Positions 48,702-60,064 of a DNA stretch of 64,000 bases are shown in pieces. Position numbers and translations under genes: made by a program. The notes below the pieces were generated by a model. It made no database searches, was not told the origin of the DNA, and was given only the letters and a program-made list of their open reading frames with translations. This DNA is from Capsicum annuum. Lineage: Eukaryota; Streptophyta; Magnoliopsida; Solanales; Solanaceae. Position 1 is the first letter of the stretch, and the number at the start of each line of letters is the position of its first letter. The stretch is taken from the NCBI RefSeq assembly GCF_002878395.1, contig NW_025856392.1, positions 619,554-683,553 of the forward strand. Direction: 5' to 3'.

Positions 48702-50604
48702 TATCACGATCTGATTTCCGAGTCATGATGGAACATACTAAAACCCACCAGTAGGTAAGCCAACACCATAACCCAGAGCTAAGGCAATGGGTTACCTTGG
48801 TAGAAACCTCTCTCGTGGACCAAATATACAAACATAATATAAGCAATAGTGTTCCACATAAAAGAACACAACAAACATGTGAATATGAATTTCTATGACC
48901 TGGTAGTAGAAATACAAGAGCATCTAAGTTTGGCAATAGGAATTACAACCCAATGTCTAAATAAGCTTATACATACATCTTGAATATAAAAGAAAAATTG
49001 TAGATAGAGGGGAAATGGGCAACTCAAACTCCAAGAGCTCATCCTATCTTTTAAAGATCAACACAGAACAATCTCAAATCAGTGGCAGCAACTAGTACTT
49101 GGGTCTGCACAAAAAATGTATAGAAGTGTAGTATAAGTACCAAAATAAGGGTATGCAGTAGGCATCATCGGCTAATAGTGCTAAATTGTTATATAAAGAT
49201 GATATAAAGTAAGACAATAACTATAAGTCAAGGTACAAAATAAACTTGAATCATTTTCATTATCACAGTACAAACAACTAATCAAGGAGAACAATAACAC
49301 GATATCTTGTATCAAAACACACCATAATCTTCATTATAAATGAGTAATCAATTTTGAAAAGTAAAGCGACATATATAGAATAACCATCACATAAATTAGA
49401 AGTTCAACACCTATACAATCATTAGAGCATAAAGTAAAAGAACTTACAATGATGTCCCATACCAAAGGAAAGTACATCTAAAAGAGAACAAGGAAAAAAA
49501 CTCGTCATACCGTCCCATACAACCATAGAGGGCACCAAAAGATCAATTCATCAACATCTCAGAAACAACTACGTACACAACTAACTTTACCCCGCGGTTT
49601 CCATATTTCTGTCATGATCTCTCACTAAGATCCCCAATCATTATCAATTACCGCAAATCAACAAAATGGAACCAATGCAATCATAACACAATTATAAAGT
49701 TATTTAGATTTGTAACTCATTAATATACTCTATCTAGTCTATATTAACTTGCCTCAATTTGTTACTAAGATACTAGTTTGCTAGCCATCACAAGGTCTAT
49801 AACCATTCATTAACCCAACCCAACCAATTCCTCATATACTCCTCCTTCATGGAGTAAAGACTAATTATGATTCATTAGATAGCAACATCCATATCTAGAC
49901 AAAATGCACCACTAAACCATAACCACTATCCAAACAACTAGTTCTTGGTTATCATAAGTATACTAGTCCTCACATAGTGAGAAGCTAAATATCAACAACA
50001 CACTTATCTATTTATTAAACAATGCAATTTTCTAGTTAGCACCATAATTATGTAAGTTCTCATTAACCCACCAATGATCTTATATGTTGAACATCTACAT
50101 CACTAACGATCAACAAAGCTAAGTCTATTACCATCATTAGCCAATTAACAACCATAACAACTAGTTATTATATTCTAACTAACAAGGGTCAACCAACTAG
50201 TATTCTACACTTCATTCCATCAAGTAACATAACCCCTTAACAATGACAACTAGTTTTCAAGATAACCCTTTTTAATAGGCGAATTCCATAACATAACTAT
50301 TTATTCAAGCCAAGTAAATTCACTTGGTGAATCCTTAATTCTACCCATTATTAGACTTACCAATTAGTCTTAATTCAATATTCGGCATGTTCTAATTCTA
50401 TTCACTATTTAGTATTAACATGAGCCACACCACTTAACTAGTGATCAATGGTAGAGAATTATAGACAACTTACCAAGGAAAACATAGTGTCCTAAATACA
50501 CACAATGATTTAATCATACAATGTAATAACCACAAATATACCTGTATTCTTAAATATACTTACCATACACAGTATCACCAGAACATCAATTCATTCACCA
50601 AATT

Positions 50605-50850
50605 CACCGTGCATTATCATAACATCAATACCTTTTCTGGATTTATCGAGAATAATCATATCATCAATATATCCTTCGAATTTACTGGACATCATTATAA
50701 TATCAATACCTCTTTTGGATTCACCAGGCATCATCATATAATCAATATATCCTTCGAATTCACCAGGCATCATAATAATATCAATACCTCTTTTGAATTC
50801 ATTGGGCATCATCATATCATTTTTACCTCTTATGGATTCATCAGCCATTA
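50605..50850. repeat. 39-bp tandem array, interrupted by element B
   Basis: Six full units of exactly 39 bp: 50605-643, 644-682, 683-721, 722-760, 761-799 and 800-838. A seventh starts at 839 and is cut at 850 by element B. Units alternate between two types (ATACCTCTTTTGGATT and ATATATCCTTCGAATT), so there is a 78-bp higher-order period. Since 39 is a multiple of three, both strands stay open: 103 codons on plus (50609-50920) and 98 on minus (50591-50887). Confidence 0.92.
50846..50850 (+). other. Left target-site duplication of element B
   Basis: The pentamer catta directly before the 5' LTR of B; the same catta stands at 60060-60064 directly after the 3' LTR. A perfect 5-bp duplication, as Ty3/gypsy integrases make. 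Confidence 0.9.
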
Positions 50851-52974
50851 TGTAACGACCCACAATTCGGGCTATAATATAGACCATGATTTCGATGCAT
50901 TGCTAATCTCGAAGCCATAAAATCCTATGCCAATACAGCATGTTAATTATTATGTAGCATCTGAATCTGTTCAAGCTTGAATTTAGACCAGAGAGGTCCT
51001 TCAACTCAAGGACAAGTTGAAACTATTTTGATCGACTAAGTTTTAGTTGACGTTGTAAAGTGTGTCAGCTTCCATTGACCATAACTCTCTGTGTGTATTG
51101 AATTAGGAAGCCTACTATGTGTCAAATGATAGGTATTCGAGTTAGCTTTCTAAAAATACCTATTTGACTAAAATCCAACACCTGAGCAAGAAGTTATAGC
51201 CCTTAAAGTGATAAGCGTCGCCTAACTAGTAGCCCATGGCCACTGGAAAACATAGGCAATAGCCTAGCCGGCACCTATGTAAACATAGGCGATAGCCTAG
51301 GCAGCCCCTATGCAAACATAAGAAATAGTCTAGGCGGTGCCTATGTGAACATAGACAACGGGATGGGCGGCGCCTATGAAAGGAATTCTGGTGATTTAAA
51401 TACTCCGTGTTGACTACAAAGTAGTCTTTTTCCACCCTTACTTAGCCCTAAAACACGAGATTTAGTTTCAAGGACCCCAAAATACATATTTTTTTATCAA
51501 AAGTATTCAAGAACTCTCTCTAGGGTTTCAAAATAAAAAACCAAAATAGTTGAAGATTTGACTGTAGGTTTTCAAAGATAATTCCATATTTGGAGTCAAC
51601 AATCCGCAAGCTTAAAGAAACACCTATTATCCTTGGAAATAGAGGTACGTGGGGTTATCCAAAAATTTCATGGGTGTAGTTAATATGAACATGCATGCTT
51701 TTAAATGGGGGTTTTCAATCAAATGCTAATATCTTGCTTTCAATACAATTTCTAAGTTATTTTCTTTATGTCATGGGAATTGTTTGCCTATATACTTCAA
51801 TGGTTGAAACCATGCATATGTGATTTGAGACTTTCCATTGAAGTTTGATAAATATGAATGATAAATTATTTTTAAATTCCTATGATAATGTTTCGATACT
51901 CCATATTATATTGTGATCAACAAAAGAGAGAGTGAATTTGAAAAAAATATTGTTCACCACTTGTAAATGATGAAGCACCTTGGTTTTTACATGATTATGC
52001 ATATGTGGATGTGATATTTATGACTTAAAAGTCGGGTATGATGATACCCTATTGAATACGACATGTGATTGAATAGGATAAAATTTTAATGCTTTGATTT
52101 TACATGAGAAAGGTAGATGCCCGAAGAAGGCATTTGAGACACAAGGGCTCATCGCTGGAATAAAGTGTTTGCCGACACAGAATATTGGTACCAGGCTAAG
52201 CAATCATGTACTTGACTTCATGTCATTCCCAAATTGGGACTATAGGTAGGAGCCCAAGCCAAGTGATCTTGGGCACTACCATTGGGTCAAGACACCATGC
52301 TGTATGGTCTTGAGTGTCTCTCCTTCACTTATACTCTAATCTCGGTGGCACCGGAGGTTTGATAGTTGGTGTAAATTATGTAGGGTATTCCACCTAGCTC
52401 AGTTGCATTTCATTATTATTAAGAAAAATTATTGCATTACACCCATGTGCTTTCAAATGATTTGATACGAAATTGCTTTATAATGGCTCTATACTATACT
52501 TTGTAAAAATATTATGTTTTGTTTTGTAATGACCCCCTCCCCTCTCCAACCTCTCAGGTTTAGAGGCCTAGTCTAGGGGTCAAGAGAATCAGTAGAACTT
52601 TCAGACAGAGCTATAGAGATAAGTGGTGAGCCTTCTATGTTTCGGAAGGTCTTATGTCCTGCAGTCCTTCTATCTTATATTAAGTTTTAGGGTCTATTGG
52701 GGGCCTTGTTCTAGTTTTCCGATAGAATTTATTTCAGTCATTTGTTAGAGATTTTTGTAGAAAGTTGTTCAGAGGATAATTGATGTTGATGGGACCTTAT
52801 CTCCTCGTTATTCTCTCTTTTTATAATTACGACCATGTTTCTAAATTATTGTGTTTTTTTAACATTTCTTTAATAATATGAATTAGATGCATGATTACCA
52901 GACAGATAGGGGTGTTTCGGGCCTCAATGGTTTAAAATGCTCATCACGGCCAGGCCCTAGTTTGGGTCATGACA
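50851..52974 (+). repeat. 5' LTR of gypsy element B
   Basis: About 2.12 kb, TGTAACGACC...GGTCATGACA, a direct repeat of 58002-60059. In the first 150 bases I count about 16 differences from the 3' LTR, so the insertion is not recent. It contains four units of a 33-bp GC-rich repeat at 51249-51378. Confidence 0.92.
51249..51378 (+). repeat. 33-bp repeats in the 5' LTR of B
   Basis: Four units of the type aacatagg(c)gatagcctaggc with a ggcgcctatg end. Each unit carries CATAGGC and GCCTATG in inverted order, so each can fold on itself. The same array is in the 3' LTR at 58400-58530. Confidence 0.88.
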
Positions 52975-52975
52975 A

Positions 52976-52995
52976 ACTTTGTACCAAATCACTAT
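52976..52995 (+). other. Decayed primer binding site of B
   Basis: The 5' LTR is followed by aactttgtaccaaatcac. Aligned to the aacttggtatcagagcc of element A it keeps the frame of the tRNA-iMet site but has several substitutions. The call rests mainly on position. Confidence 0.45.
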
Positions 52996-53185
52996 TCATG
53001 GTCCCAGGGTATCTACGAAATTACGACGGGTAGAGTCTTGTTTATGGGTTTGTAGCATGCCACACTTATAAGTAGGAGGCTGCTAGACGTTTAGGAAATA
53101 TTTCCCTTCTTTGTGATTTAGTTCGTGCTTCAGAGTCTGAATTGTTCCCTAATAAATGATCACTTGTGTTTCAGAAAACAAAGTT

Positions 53186-54500
53186 ATGCCTCCACGTCGT
53201 ATTGTCCATCAGAATGCTCAGGCAGATGAGGTTCGTCCCACCCATGGGATGTGGACCCGTAATAGGGCTTACACTCCAGAATTTGTCCCTACTCTGGGAG
53301 TCCCTCCAGTTCTAACAAGTCCACTTCGGGATTCATGAACTAATTCCAACCGTCCCCTAATTGCTTAAGAAGATATTTCAAATATAGAATTCTGATGGTC
53401 TATTCATATGTTGACATAGTTGGTAGCTAACCAAGCTTAATAATGGAAGATGTTGGGTCTGTATCTGTTACATCTAAGGATACTAGAGTCGGATATTTCA
53501 TGAAGATGAACCCACCTAAGTTTACTGGCACCAAGGTAGAGGAAGATCCACAGGTGTTCATGGATAAGATGGAAAATATATTTAAGGTGATGCATGTGGA
53601 TGAGGTTGAAGGGGTGGAGTTAGCAACTTATCAGCTCAAGGACATCACGAGTCAGTGGTATGCCTACTGGAAAGATGTAAAACATGAAAGTGCTGAGCCC
53701 AGAGTTTGGGGCAAATTTGTGGAAGCTTTCCTTAATCGATTCTTTCCTCTGGAGTTGAGGAAGGCCAAAGCAAAAGAGTTTATGAATTGGAAGCAGGGCA
53801 GTATGAGTGTCCAGGAGCAGACTTTGAAGTTTAATAAACTAGCCCATTATGCACCACAGTTGACTAGTACTATCAGGGCCCATATGAGGAAATTTGCATC
53901 TAGCCTTGCTGATGACCTGGTACTTGAGTTATAGGGGGCTATGTTGAATAAGGAGTTATACTTTGCTCGACTGACCATTAATATGCATCAAGTGGAAGAG
54001 AAGAAGAAAAAGATTGCTGGATAAAAACTGACAGGCTAAGTGAGCTAGATCTGCTGACTAGCATCAAAGTCAGCTGTAGAGTGGTAACTGGGGTAATAAT
54101 TCATCAAAGAAGAAGAAGTTTAGAAATAATGCACAGTCAGCAGCCAGCGCCCCAGCACCCAGACCACCGACAGATAGACAAACTTAGAAGTTTTATACTC
54201 CTCATGGGTCCAAAGCTCTAGATACACAGTCTCAGGGCAGTGTGGCCCAGCAGTAATGTACTCATCCATGGTGTGAGGTTTGAGGAAGGAATCATCTAGG
54301 GAAGTGCTGGTTTTAGGGGAGAATCTGCTATACTTATGGAAGGGTGGGTGACATTCAAAGAGATTGTCCATCTGCTGGAGTAAATATGGGGGGAGGAGGG
54401 GGGGTAAGTCCCAAGCTGCCTCCATAGCTCCTTTTCCTTAGGGTGCCCCTTCAGCTGTCGGAAGCGATCGCAACCAGTTATATTCTTTGACTAACCTCTA
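53186..54500 (+). pseudogene. Gag of element B
   Basis: The start is ATG at 53186 (MPPRRIVHQN), about 210 bases after the LTR; this matches the start type of element A. The first frame ends at 53338. The core is in 53443-53934, with FMDKMENIFKVMH, YQLKDITSQWYAYWK, FVEAFLNRFFP and EQTLKFNKLAHYAPQ, the standard retrotransposon gag fold. A TAG closes it at 53932, and recognisable sequence (GAMLNKELYFARLT) continues behind the stop. The knuckle at 54326-54367 reads C-YT-Y-GRVG-D-IQRD-C, with one Cys as Tyr and the His as Asp. Confidence 0.88.
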
Positions 54501-54552
54501 GGAGGTGGAATCTTCACCAGATGTTTTCACTGGTATGTTATGAATCTTTTCT

Positions 54553-54969
54553 CGTGATGTTTATGTATTGCTTGATCCCGGGTCTACTTTATCTTATGTG
54601 ACCCCTTATGTGGCTATTGGTTTTGGGTTTGAGCCCAAAGTTATTATAGAACCGTTCTCTTTTTCTACTTCTGTAGGTGATTCTGTTCTTTCTAGAAAGG
54701 TATATAGAAATTGTGTCGTGTCTATTCATAGTAGGGAAACTGTGGCAGACCTTATAGAACTAGATATGATAGACTTTGATGCCATCCTTGGGATGGACTG
54801 GCTCCATTCGTGTTATGCCACCCTTGATTGCAGAACCCGAAAGGTCACTTTTTATTTTTTGAATGAGACACCAGTTGTATGGACAGGGAGTTCCATGGAA
54901 CTTAGAGGTCACTTATCTCTTATCTTAGAGCCCAAAAGCTTATCTCCAAAGGCTGTATGTATCATATAA
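54553..54969 (+). pseudogene. Aspartic protease of element B
   Basis: The frame open to 54969 contains DVYVLLDPGSTLSYVTPYVA, the catalytic DPGS in a normal setting, then RKVYRNCVV and DAILGMDWLHSCYATLDC. All key residues of the chromoviral retropepsin are present. It ends with CII and a stop, followed by the linker to RT. In the living element it would be part of one polyprotein, so it has no start of its own. Confidence 0.85.
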
Positions 54970-55049
54970 TCTGAGTAAAAGATTCAAAAGTTGGAAACCT
55001 TTCTCTGCAGTTAGTCCCTGTAGTGAATGAATTCCCAGAAGTCTTTCTC

Positions 55050-55918
55050 GAAGATCTCCGAGGGATACCCCCTGATAGGGAGATAAATTTTGGCATTGAT
55101 GTGTTGCCAGACACTCGTCCTATTTCTATTCCACCATATAGAATGGCTCCCCCATAACTAAAGAAGTTGAAGGAACAGGTTGCATACCTCCTAGACATAT
55201 GTTTTATTCATCCTAGTGTTACCCTATGGGGTGCACCTGTGCTCTTCGTGCAAATGAACGATGGGTCCCTTTGGATGTGCATAGACTACCGTCAGCTGAA
55301 TAAGGTCACAATTAAAAATAAATATCCTCTTCCTAGGATTGGCGACCTTTTTGACCAACTTCAGGGTGCCAAGTGCTTTTCAAAAATAGACCTTCGTTCA
55401 GGTTATCACCAGTTGAAAGTTAGGGAGTTAGACATACCCAAGACAGCCTTCCAAACCCGATATGGTCACTACAAATTTCTAGTCATGTCCTTTTGGTTGA
55501 CTAATGCCCCTACATCCTTCATAGATGTTATGAATAGAGTGTTCCGTCAGTTTCTTAACTTGTTCATCATTGTATTTATTGATGATATTCTGATCTATTC
55601 TAAGAGTAAAGAGGATCATGCCAATCACCTCTGAATATATGCCAAATTTTCTAAGTGTGAATTTTGGTTAGACGCTATTGCCTTCCTAGGGCATATTGTG
55701 TCCAGTGACGGGATAAGAGTGGATCCCCAAAAAGTTGAAGCATTGAGAAAATGGCCCAGGCCCATGACTCCAACCAATATTTGGAGCTTTTTGGGTTTGG
55801 CGGGGTATTACAGAAGGTTCGTAGAGAGTTTTCATCCATATCTACACCGCTTACTAAACTGACTCAGAAAAAGATAAAGTTTGTGTTGTCTAACTAGTGT
55901 GAAAATAGTTTTGAGAAA
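55050..55918 (+). pseudogene. Reverse transcriptase of element B
   Basis: The reading starts near [15 protein letters not shown] (55083). The frame 55167-55634 holds [54 protein letters not shown] and, at 55575-55586, an intact FIDD box. A stop near 55157 and another near 55632 interrupt it. After the latter, [20 protein letters not shown] and the thumb follow; the junction looks like a small deletion of several codons. RT makes cDNA from element RNA in the cytoplasmic particle. Confidence 0.92.
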
Positions 55919-56446
55919 TTGAAGGACAAGCTAGCTACTGCTCCTGTTTTGACCCTTCCCGAGAGTGTAGATAATTTTATGGTTTATTTTAATGCGACCC
56001 ATATGGGACTTGGTTGTGTATTGATGCAGCGTGGTAAGGTGATAGCTTATGCCTCTAGGCAGTTAAAGGTGCATGAGCACAACTACCCCACTCATGACTT
56101 GGAGTTAGTAGCTGTAGTGTTTGCACTTAGAATCTGGAGGCACTATCTCTATGGAGTGCATGTTGATATTTATACTGACCATAAGAGTTTACAGTATGTT
56201 TTCTCACAGAAAGAATTGAACCTCAGGCAGAGGCGTTGGATGGAGATTTTGAAAGACTACGATATGAGTCTATATTACCATCCGAGCAAGGCAAATATTG
56301 TAGCCAACGCCCTCAACAGTTTGTCTATGGGCAGCCTTTCTCATGTAGAAGAAGGAAAAAAAGAGATGGTGAAGTATATTTACCGCCTTGCAAATTTGGA
56401 AGTGCGACTCTTAGATTCCGAAGATGGAGGGGTGATTGTTCATTAG
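55919..56446 (+). pseudogene. RNase H of element B
   Basis: The 175-codon frame is the longest in the element. It shows [60 protein letters not shown] and [13 protein letters not shown]. Two acidic positions are changed: the usual FDAS/CDAS Asp is Asn (FNAT), and VADALS reads VANALN. The domain is therefore probably inactive although the frame is open. Confidence 0.88.
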
Positions 56447-56499
56447 TTAGCTAAGTCATCTCTTTGTGATGAAGTTAAGGAGAAGCAGGTTAAAGATCC

Positions 56500-57560
56500 T
56501 ATCTTGATGCAAATCAAGAAAGATTTGGGTCAAAAAAAGGTTATGTTGTTTGAAATTGGTGGCGATGGTATTCTGAGATTCCAGGGTAGGTTGTGCATTC
56601 CGAATGCCGATGGGATATGGGAAAGAATCCTTAATGATGCACACACTTTGAGGTATGTCATTCACCCAGGCTCTACTAAGATGTACAATGATCTGAAAAC
56701 CTTGTATTGGTGGAATAACATGAAACGTGGTGTAGCTGATTTTGTGTCCAAGTGTTTGAACTGTCAGCAAGTGAAGGTAGAACATATGAGGACGGGTGGT
56801 ACTTCCCAAGAGATAGCCCTGCCTTTATGGAAGTGGGAAATGATAAATATGGACTTCATTATAGGACTTCCGAGATTTCGAAACCAGTATGATTCTATAT
56901 GGGTGATTGTAGATCGGTTGACCAAGTCGGCCCACTTTTTGCCCGTGAGGAATATTATTCGGGAGAGTTTTATGCTATGATTTACATTGAGGAGATAGTT
57001 CGATTGCATGGGGCACCAGTGTCCATTATATCCGATAGAGGTACGCAGTTTTCATATCAGTTTTGGAGATTCTTTCAGAAGGGTTTAGGTACATAAGTGA
57101 ATTTGAGCACAACTTTCCACCCTCAAACAGATGGGCAAGCTGAGCTTACCATTCAGATCCTTGAAGATATGTTGAGGGCATGCGTTATTAATTTTAAAGG
57201 TAGTTAGGTAGATCACCTGCCACTGGTTAAATTCGCTTGCAATAATAGCTACTATGCCAGCATCAAGATGGCTCCTTTTGAGGCTTCGTATGAGAAGAGA
57301 TGTAGGTCTCTGATAGGATGGTATGAAGTGGGTGAGACTCAGTTGTATGGGCCTGATCTTGTTCATCAGGCGATGGAGAACGTAAAAATCATTAGAGAAC
57401 GACTCAAGACAACTCAGAGCCGTCAGAAGTTCTATGCCGATGTATGGAGAAGAGAACTAGAGTTTAAAATTGGTGATTGGCTGTTTCTCAAGGTTTCTCC
57501 CATGAAAGGAGTTATGCGGTTTGGAAAAAGGGGTAAATTGAGCCCTCGTTAAGTAGTGCC
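56500..57560 (+). pseudogene. Integrase of element B
   Basis: Frame 56504-56980 has the zinc domain (IHPGSTKMYNDLKTLYWW ... CLNCQQVK) and the core start MDFIIGLP. After a frame change, 56899-57096 has VSIISDRGTQFSYQF, and behind a TAA at 57094 comes FHPQTDGQAELTIQ. All three catalytic acids (D, D, E) are thus present but lie in three pieces. Frame 57268-57552 gives the C-terminal KMAPFEASYEKRC, FKIGDWLFLKVSPMKGV and RFGKRGKLSPR. Confidence 0.9.
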
Positions 57561-57900
57561 ATATCATATTTTGAAAAGATTGGTATAGTTGCGTATGAGT
57601 TAGAATTTCTTGCAAGTTTGGGTTCCGTTCATCTGGTATTCCATGTATTCATGTTGAAGAAACGCATTAGAAATCATTCTATGGTACTTCCAATAGAAAG
57701 TATCAAAGTGAGTGTCTCCTTTTCTTACTAAGAAGAGCCCGTTGAAATTCTAGATCGCCAAGTTCGAAAGCTGAGAGGCCTCAGTAAAGGTACTGTGGAG
57801 GAATTAGAAAGTTGAAGAAGCAACTTGGGAGTCAGAAGATTTCATGAGAATTAAATATCCTAATTTGTTTGCTTTGACAAAGGAGGAGACAGAAGGTACT
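57560..57900 (+). pseudogene. Integrase end and chromodomain of element B
   Basis: Text continues as VHLVFHVFMLKK, then EEPVEILDRQVRKLR, and in another frame VKVLWRN.KVEEATWESEDF. This is a chromodomain with one frame change and a stop. It closes the pol region about 90 bases before the polypurine tract. Confidence 0.78.
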
Positions 57901-57988
57901 ATTCATATCTTATGTTTCCTAGTCCTTTATTATTCTTGAAATCATGTCTGTCTGTGTCCCACATCATCATTCGGGGACGAATGATCCT

Positions 57989-58001
57989 AAGGGGGGGATA
58001 A
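57989..58001 (+). other. Polypurine tract of element B
   Basis: aagggggggataa immediately before the 3' LTR start TGTAACGCCCC. Confidence 0.8.
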
Positions 58002-60059
58002 TGTAACGCCCCATAATTTGGGCTACAATATAGAACATGATATTGATGCATTGCTAATCTCGAAGCCATAAAATCCTATGCCAATATTACATGTTAATTA
58101 TTGTGTATCATGTGAATCCGCTCAAGCTTGAATTTAGACCATAGAGGTCCTTCAACTCAAGGACGAGTTGAAACTATTTCGATCGACTAAGTTTTGCTAG
58201 ATGTTGTAAAGTGTTTCAGCTTTCATTGACCATAACTCTCTGTGTATGTTGAATTAGAAAGCCTACTATGTGTCAAATGGTAGGTATTCGAGTTAGCTTT
58301 CCAACGATACCAATTTGGCTAAAATTCAACATCTGAGCAAGAAGTTATGACCCTTCAAACTGATAAGCGTCGCCTAACCAATCACCCATGGCTATTGGAA
58401 AGCATAGGCAATAGCCTAGGCGGCGCCTATGTAAACATAGGAGATAGCCTAGGCGGTGCCTATGCAAACATAGGAGATAGCCTAGGCGGCGCCTATGTGA
58501 ACATAGGCAATGGTATGGGCGGCACCTATGTAAGGAATTCTGGTGATTTAAACACTCCGTGTTAAGGGCAATGTGGTCCTTTTCAACCCTTACTTAGCCC
58601 TAAAACATGAGATTTAGTTCCAAGGACCCCAAAATACATATTCTTTCATTGAAAGTGTTCAATAACTCTCTCTAGGGTTTCAACATAAAAAACCAAAATA
58701 GTTTAAGATTTGACCGTAGGTTTTCAAAGATAATTACATATTTGGAATCAACAATCCGCAAGCTTCAAGAAACACCTATTATCCTTGGAAATAGAGGTAC
58801 GTGGGGTTATCCAAAAATCTCATGGGTGTAGTTTTTATGAACAGGCATACTTTTAAATGGGGTTTTCAATCAAATGCTAATATCTTGCTATTAATACGAT
58901 TTCTAAGTCCTTTTCTTTATGTTATGGGAATTGTTTGCCTATATACTTCAATGGTTGAAACCATGCATATGTGATTTGAGAATTTCCATGGAAGTTTGAT
59001 AAATATGAATGATAAATTATTTTCAAATTCCCATGAGATCAACAAAAGAGAGCATCAATTTGAAATAAATATTGTTCACCACTTGTAAATGATGAAGCAC
59101 CTTGGTTTTTACATGATTATGCATATGTGGATGTGATATTGATGACTTGCAAGTTGGGTATGATGATACCCTACAGAATACGATAAATGATTGAATAAGA
59201 TAATGTTTAAATGCATTGATTTTACATGAGAAAGGTTGAAGCCCGAAGAAGGCGTTTGAGACACAAGGGCTCATCACTAGAATAACGTGTTTTTCAACAC
59301 TGAATATTGTAACTAGGCTAAGCTATCTTATGTGCTTGACTTCATGTCATTCACAAATTGGGACTATAGGTAGGAGGCCGAGCCAAGTGATCTTGGGCAC
59401 TACCATTGGGTCGAGACACCATGCTGCATGGTCTTGAGTGTCTCTCCCTCACTTATACTGTAATCTCGGAGGCAACCGAGGTTTGACAATTGGTGTAAAT
59501 TATGTAGGGTATTCCACCTAGCTCAGTTGAATTTCATTATTGTTGAGAAAAACTATTGCATTACACCCATGTGCTTTCAAACATTTGATATGAAATTACT
59601 TTATAATGGATCTCAACTATACTTTGTAAAAATATTATGTTTTGTTTTGATATCTCTGCGTGCCAGTACTTTTGTGCTGACCCCCTCCCCTCTTCAACCT
59701 CTCGGGTTCAGAGGCCCAGTCTAGGGGTCAAGAGAATCAGTAGAACTTTCAGACAAAGCTGTAGAGACAAGTGGTGAGCCTTCTATGTTTCGGAAGGTCT
59801 TATGTCCTGCAGTTCTTTTATCTTATATTTAGTTTTAGGGTCAACTAAGGGCCTTGTCCCAGTTTTCAGATAGACATTGTTTCAGTCATTTGTTAAAGAT
59901 TTGCGCTGACAGTTGTTCAGAGGATAATTGATGTTGAGGGAACCTTATCTCCCCGTTATTGTCTCTTTTCATAATTATGACAATTTTTTGAATAGGGTGT
60001 TTTGGGACTTAATGGTTCTAAATGCTCATCACGGCCAGGCCCTGGTTCGGGTCGTGACA
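58002..60059 (+). repeat. 3' LTR of gypsy element B
   Basis: About 2.06 kb, TGTAACGCCCC...GGTCGTGACA. Compared with the 5' LTR it lacks a stretch of roughly 30 bases near 59030 and has about 30 extra bases near 59648-59678 (tatctctgcgtgccagtac...). It contains the 33-bp array at 58400-58530. The catta duplication follows. Confidence 0.92.
58400..58530 (+). repeat. 33-bp repeats in the 3' LTR of B
   Basis: Four units; in frame they read NIGDSLGGAYV-like 11-residue repeats within the open frame 58347-58565. They are better preserved than in the 5' LTR. Each unit has inverted CATAGG/CCTATG arms. Confidence 0.9.
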
Positions 60060-60064
60060 CATTA
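60060..60064 (+). other. Right target-site duplication of element B
   Basis: catta, identical to 50846-50850 and directly after the 3' LTR. Confidence 0.9.

Larger units (their letters stand above)
48702..50850 (-). repeat. LTR-like repeat, left part, split by element B
   Basis: Starts at 'tatcacgatctgatttcc' and continues 'gagtcatgatgg...cccaccagtaggtaagcc', the same opening as the D and E LTRs. Later it carries a 39-bp tandem array, in which element B is inserted. The right part resumes at 60065. Orientation is taken from the likeness to D and E. Confidence 0.6.
52975..58001 (+). mobile_element. Ty3/gypsy chromovirus B, internal region
   Basis: About 5.03 kb with gag (53186 on), knuckle 54326, protease 54550, RT 55090, RNase H 55919, integrase 56500, chromodomain 57720 and polypurine tract 57989. 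It is the best preserved element: the protease, RT and integrase catalytic residues are all present. It is still dead as a gene because of stops near 53336, 53932, 55157, 55632 and 57094 and frame changes. The layout fits Del/Tekay chromoviruses. Confidence 0.92.

Noticed and set aside
50605..50850. CRISPR-like array
   Set aside because: Units are directly adjacent without unique spacers, and the context is plant retrotransposon DNA.
50609..50920. Repeat protein of 103 codons with 13-residue units
   Set aside because: The open frames on both strands follow from a 39-bp tandem repeat in an LTR-like sequence. There is no sign of selection for protein.
54120..54425. 101-codon minus-strand frame rich in Pro and His
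   Set aside because: Antisense to the gag linker and knuckle of element B.
58347..58565. Gly-rich 11-residue repeat protein in the B LTR
   Set aside because: The frame is created by the 33-bp DNA repeat and is not kept in the 5' LTR. It is treated as a DNA/RNA feature.
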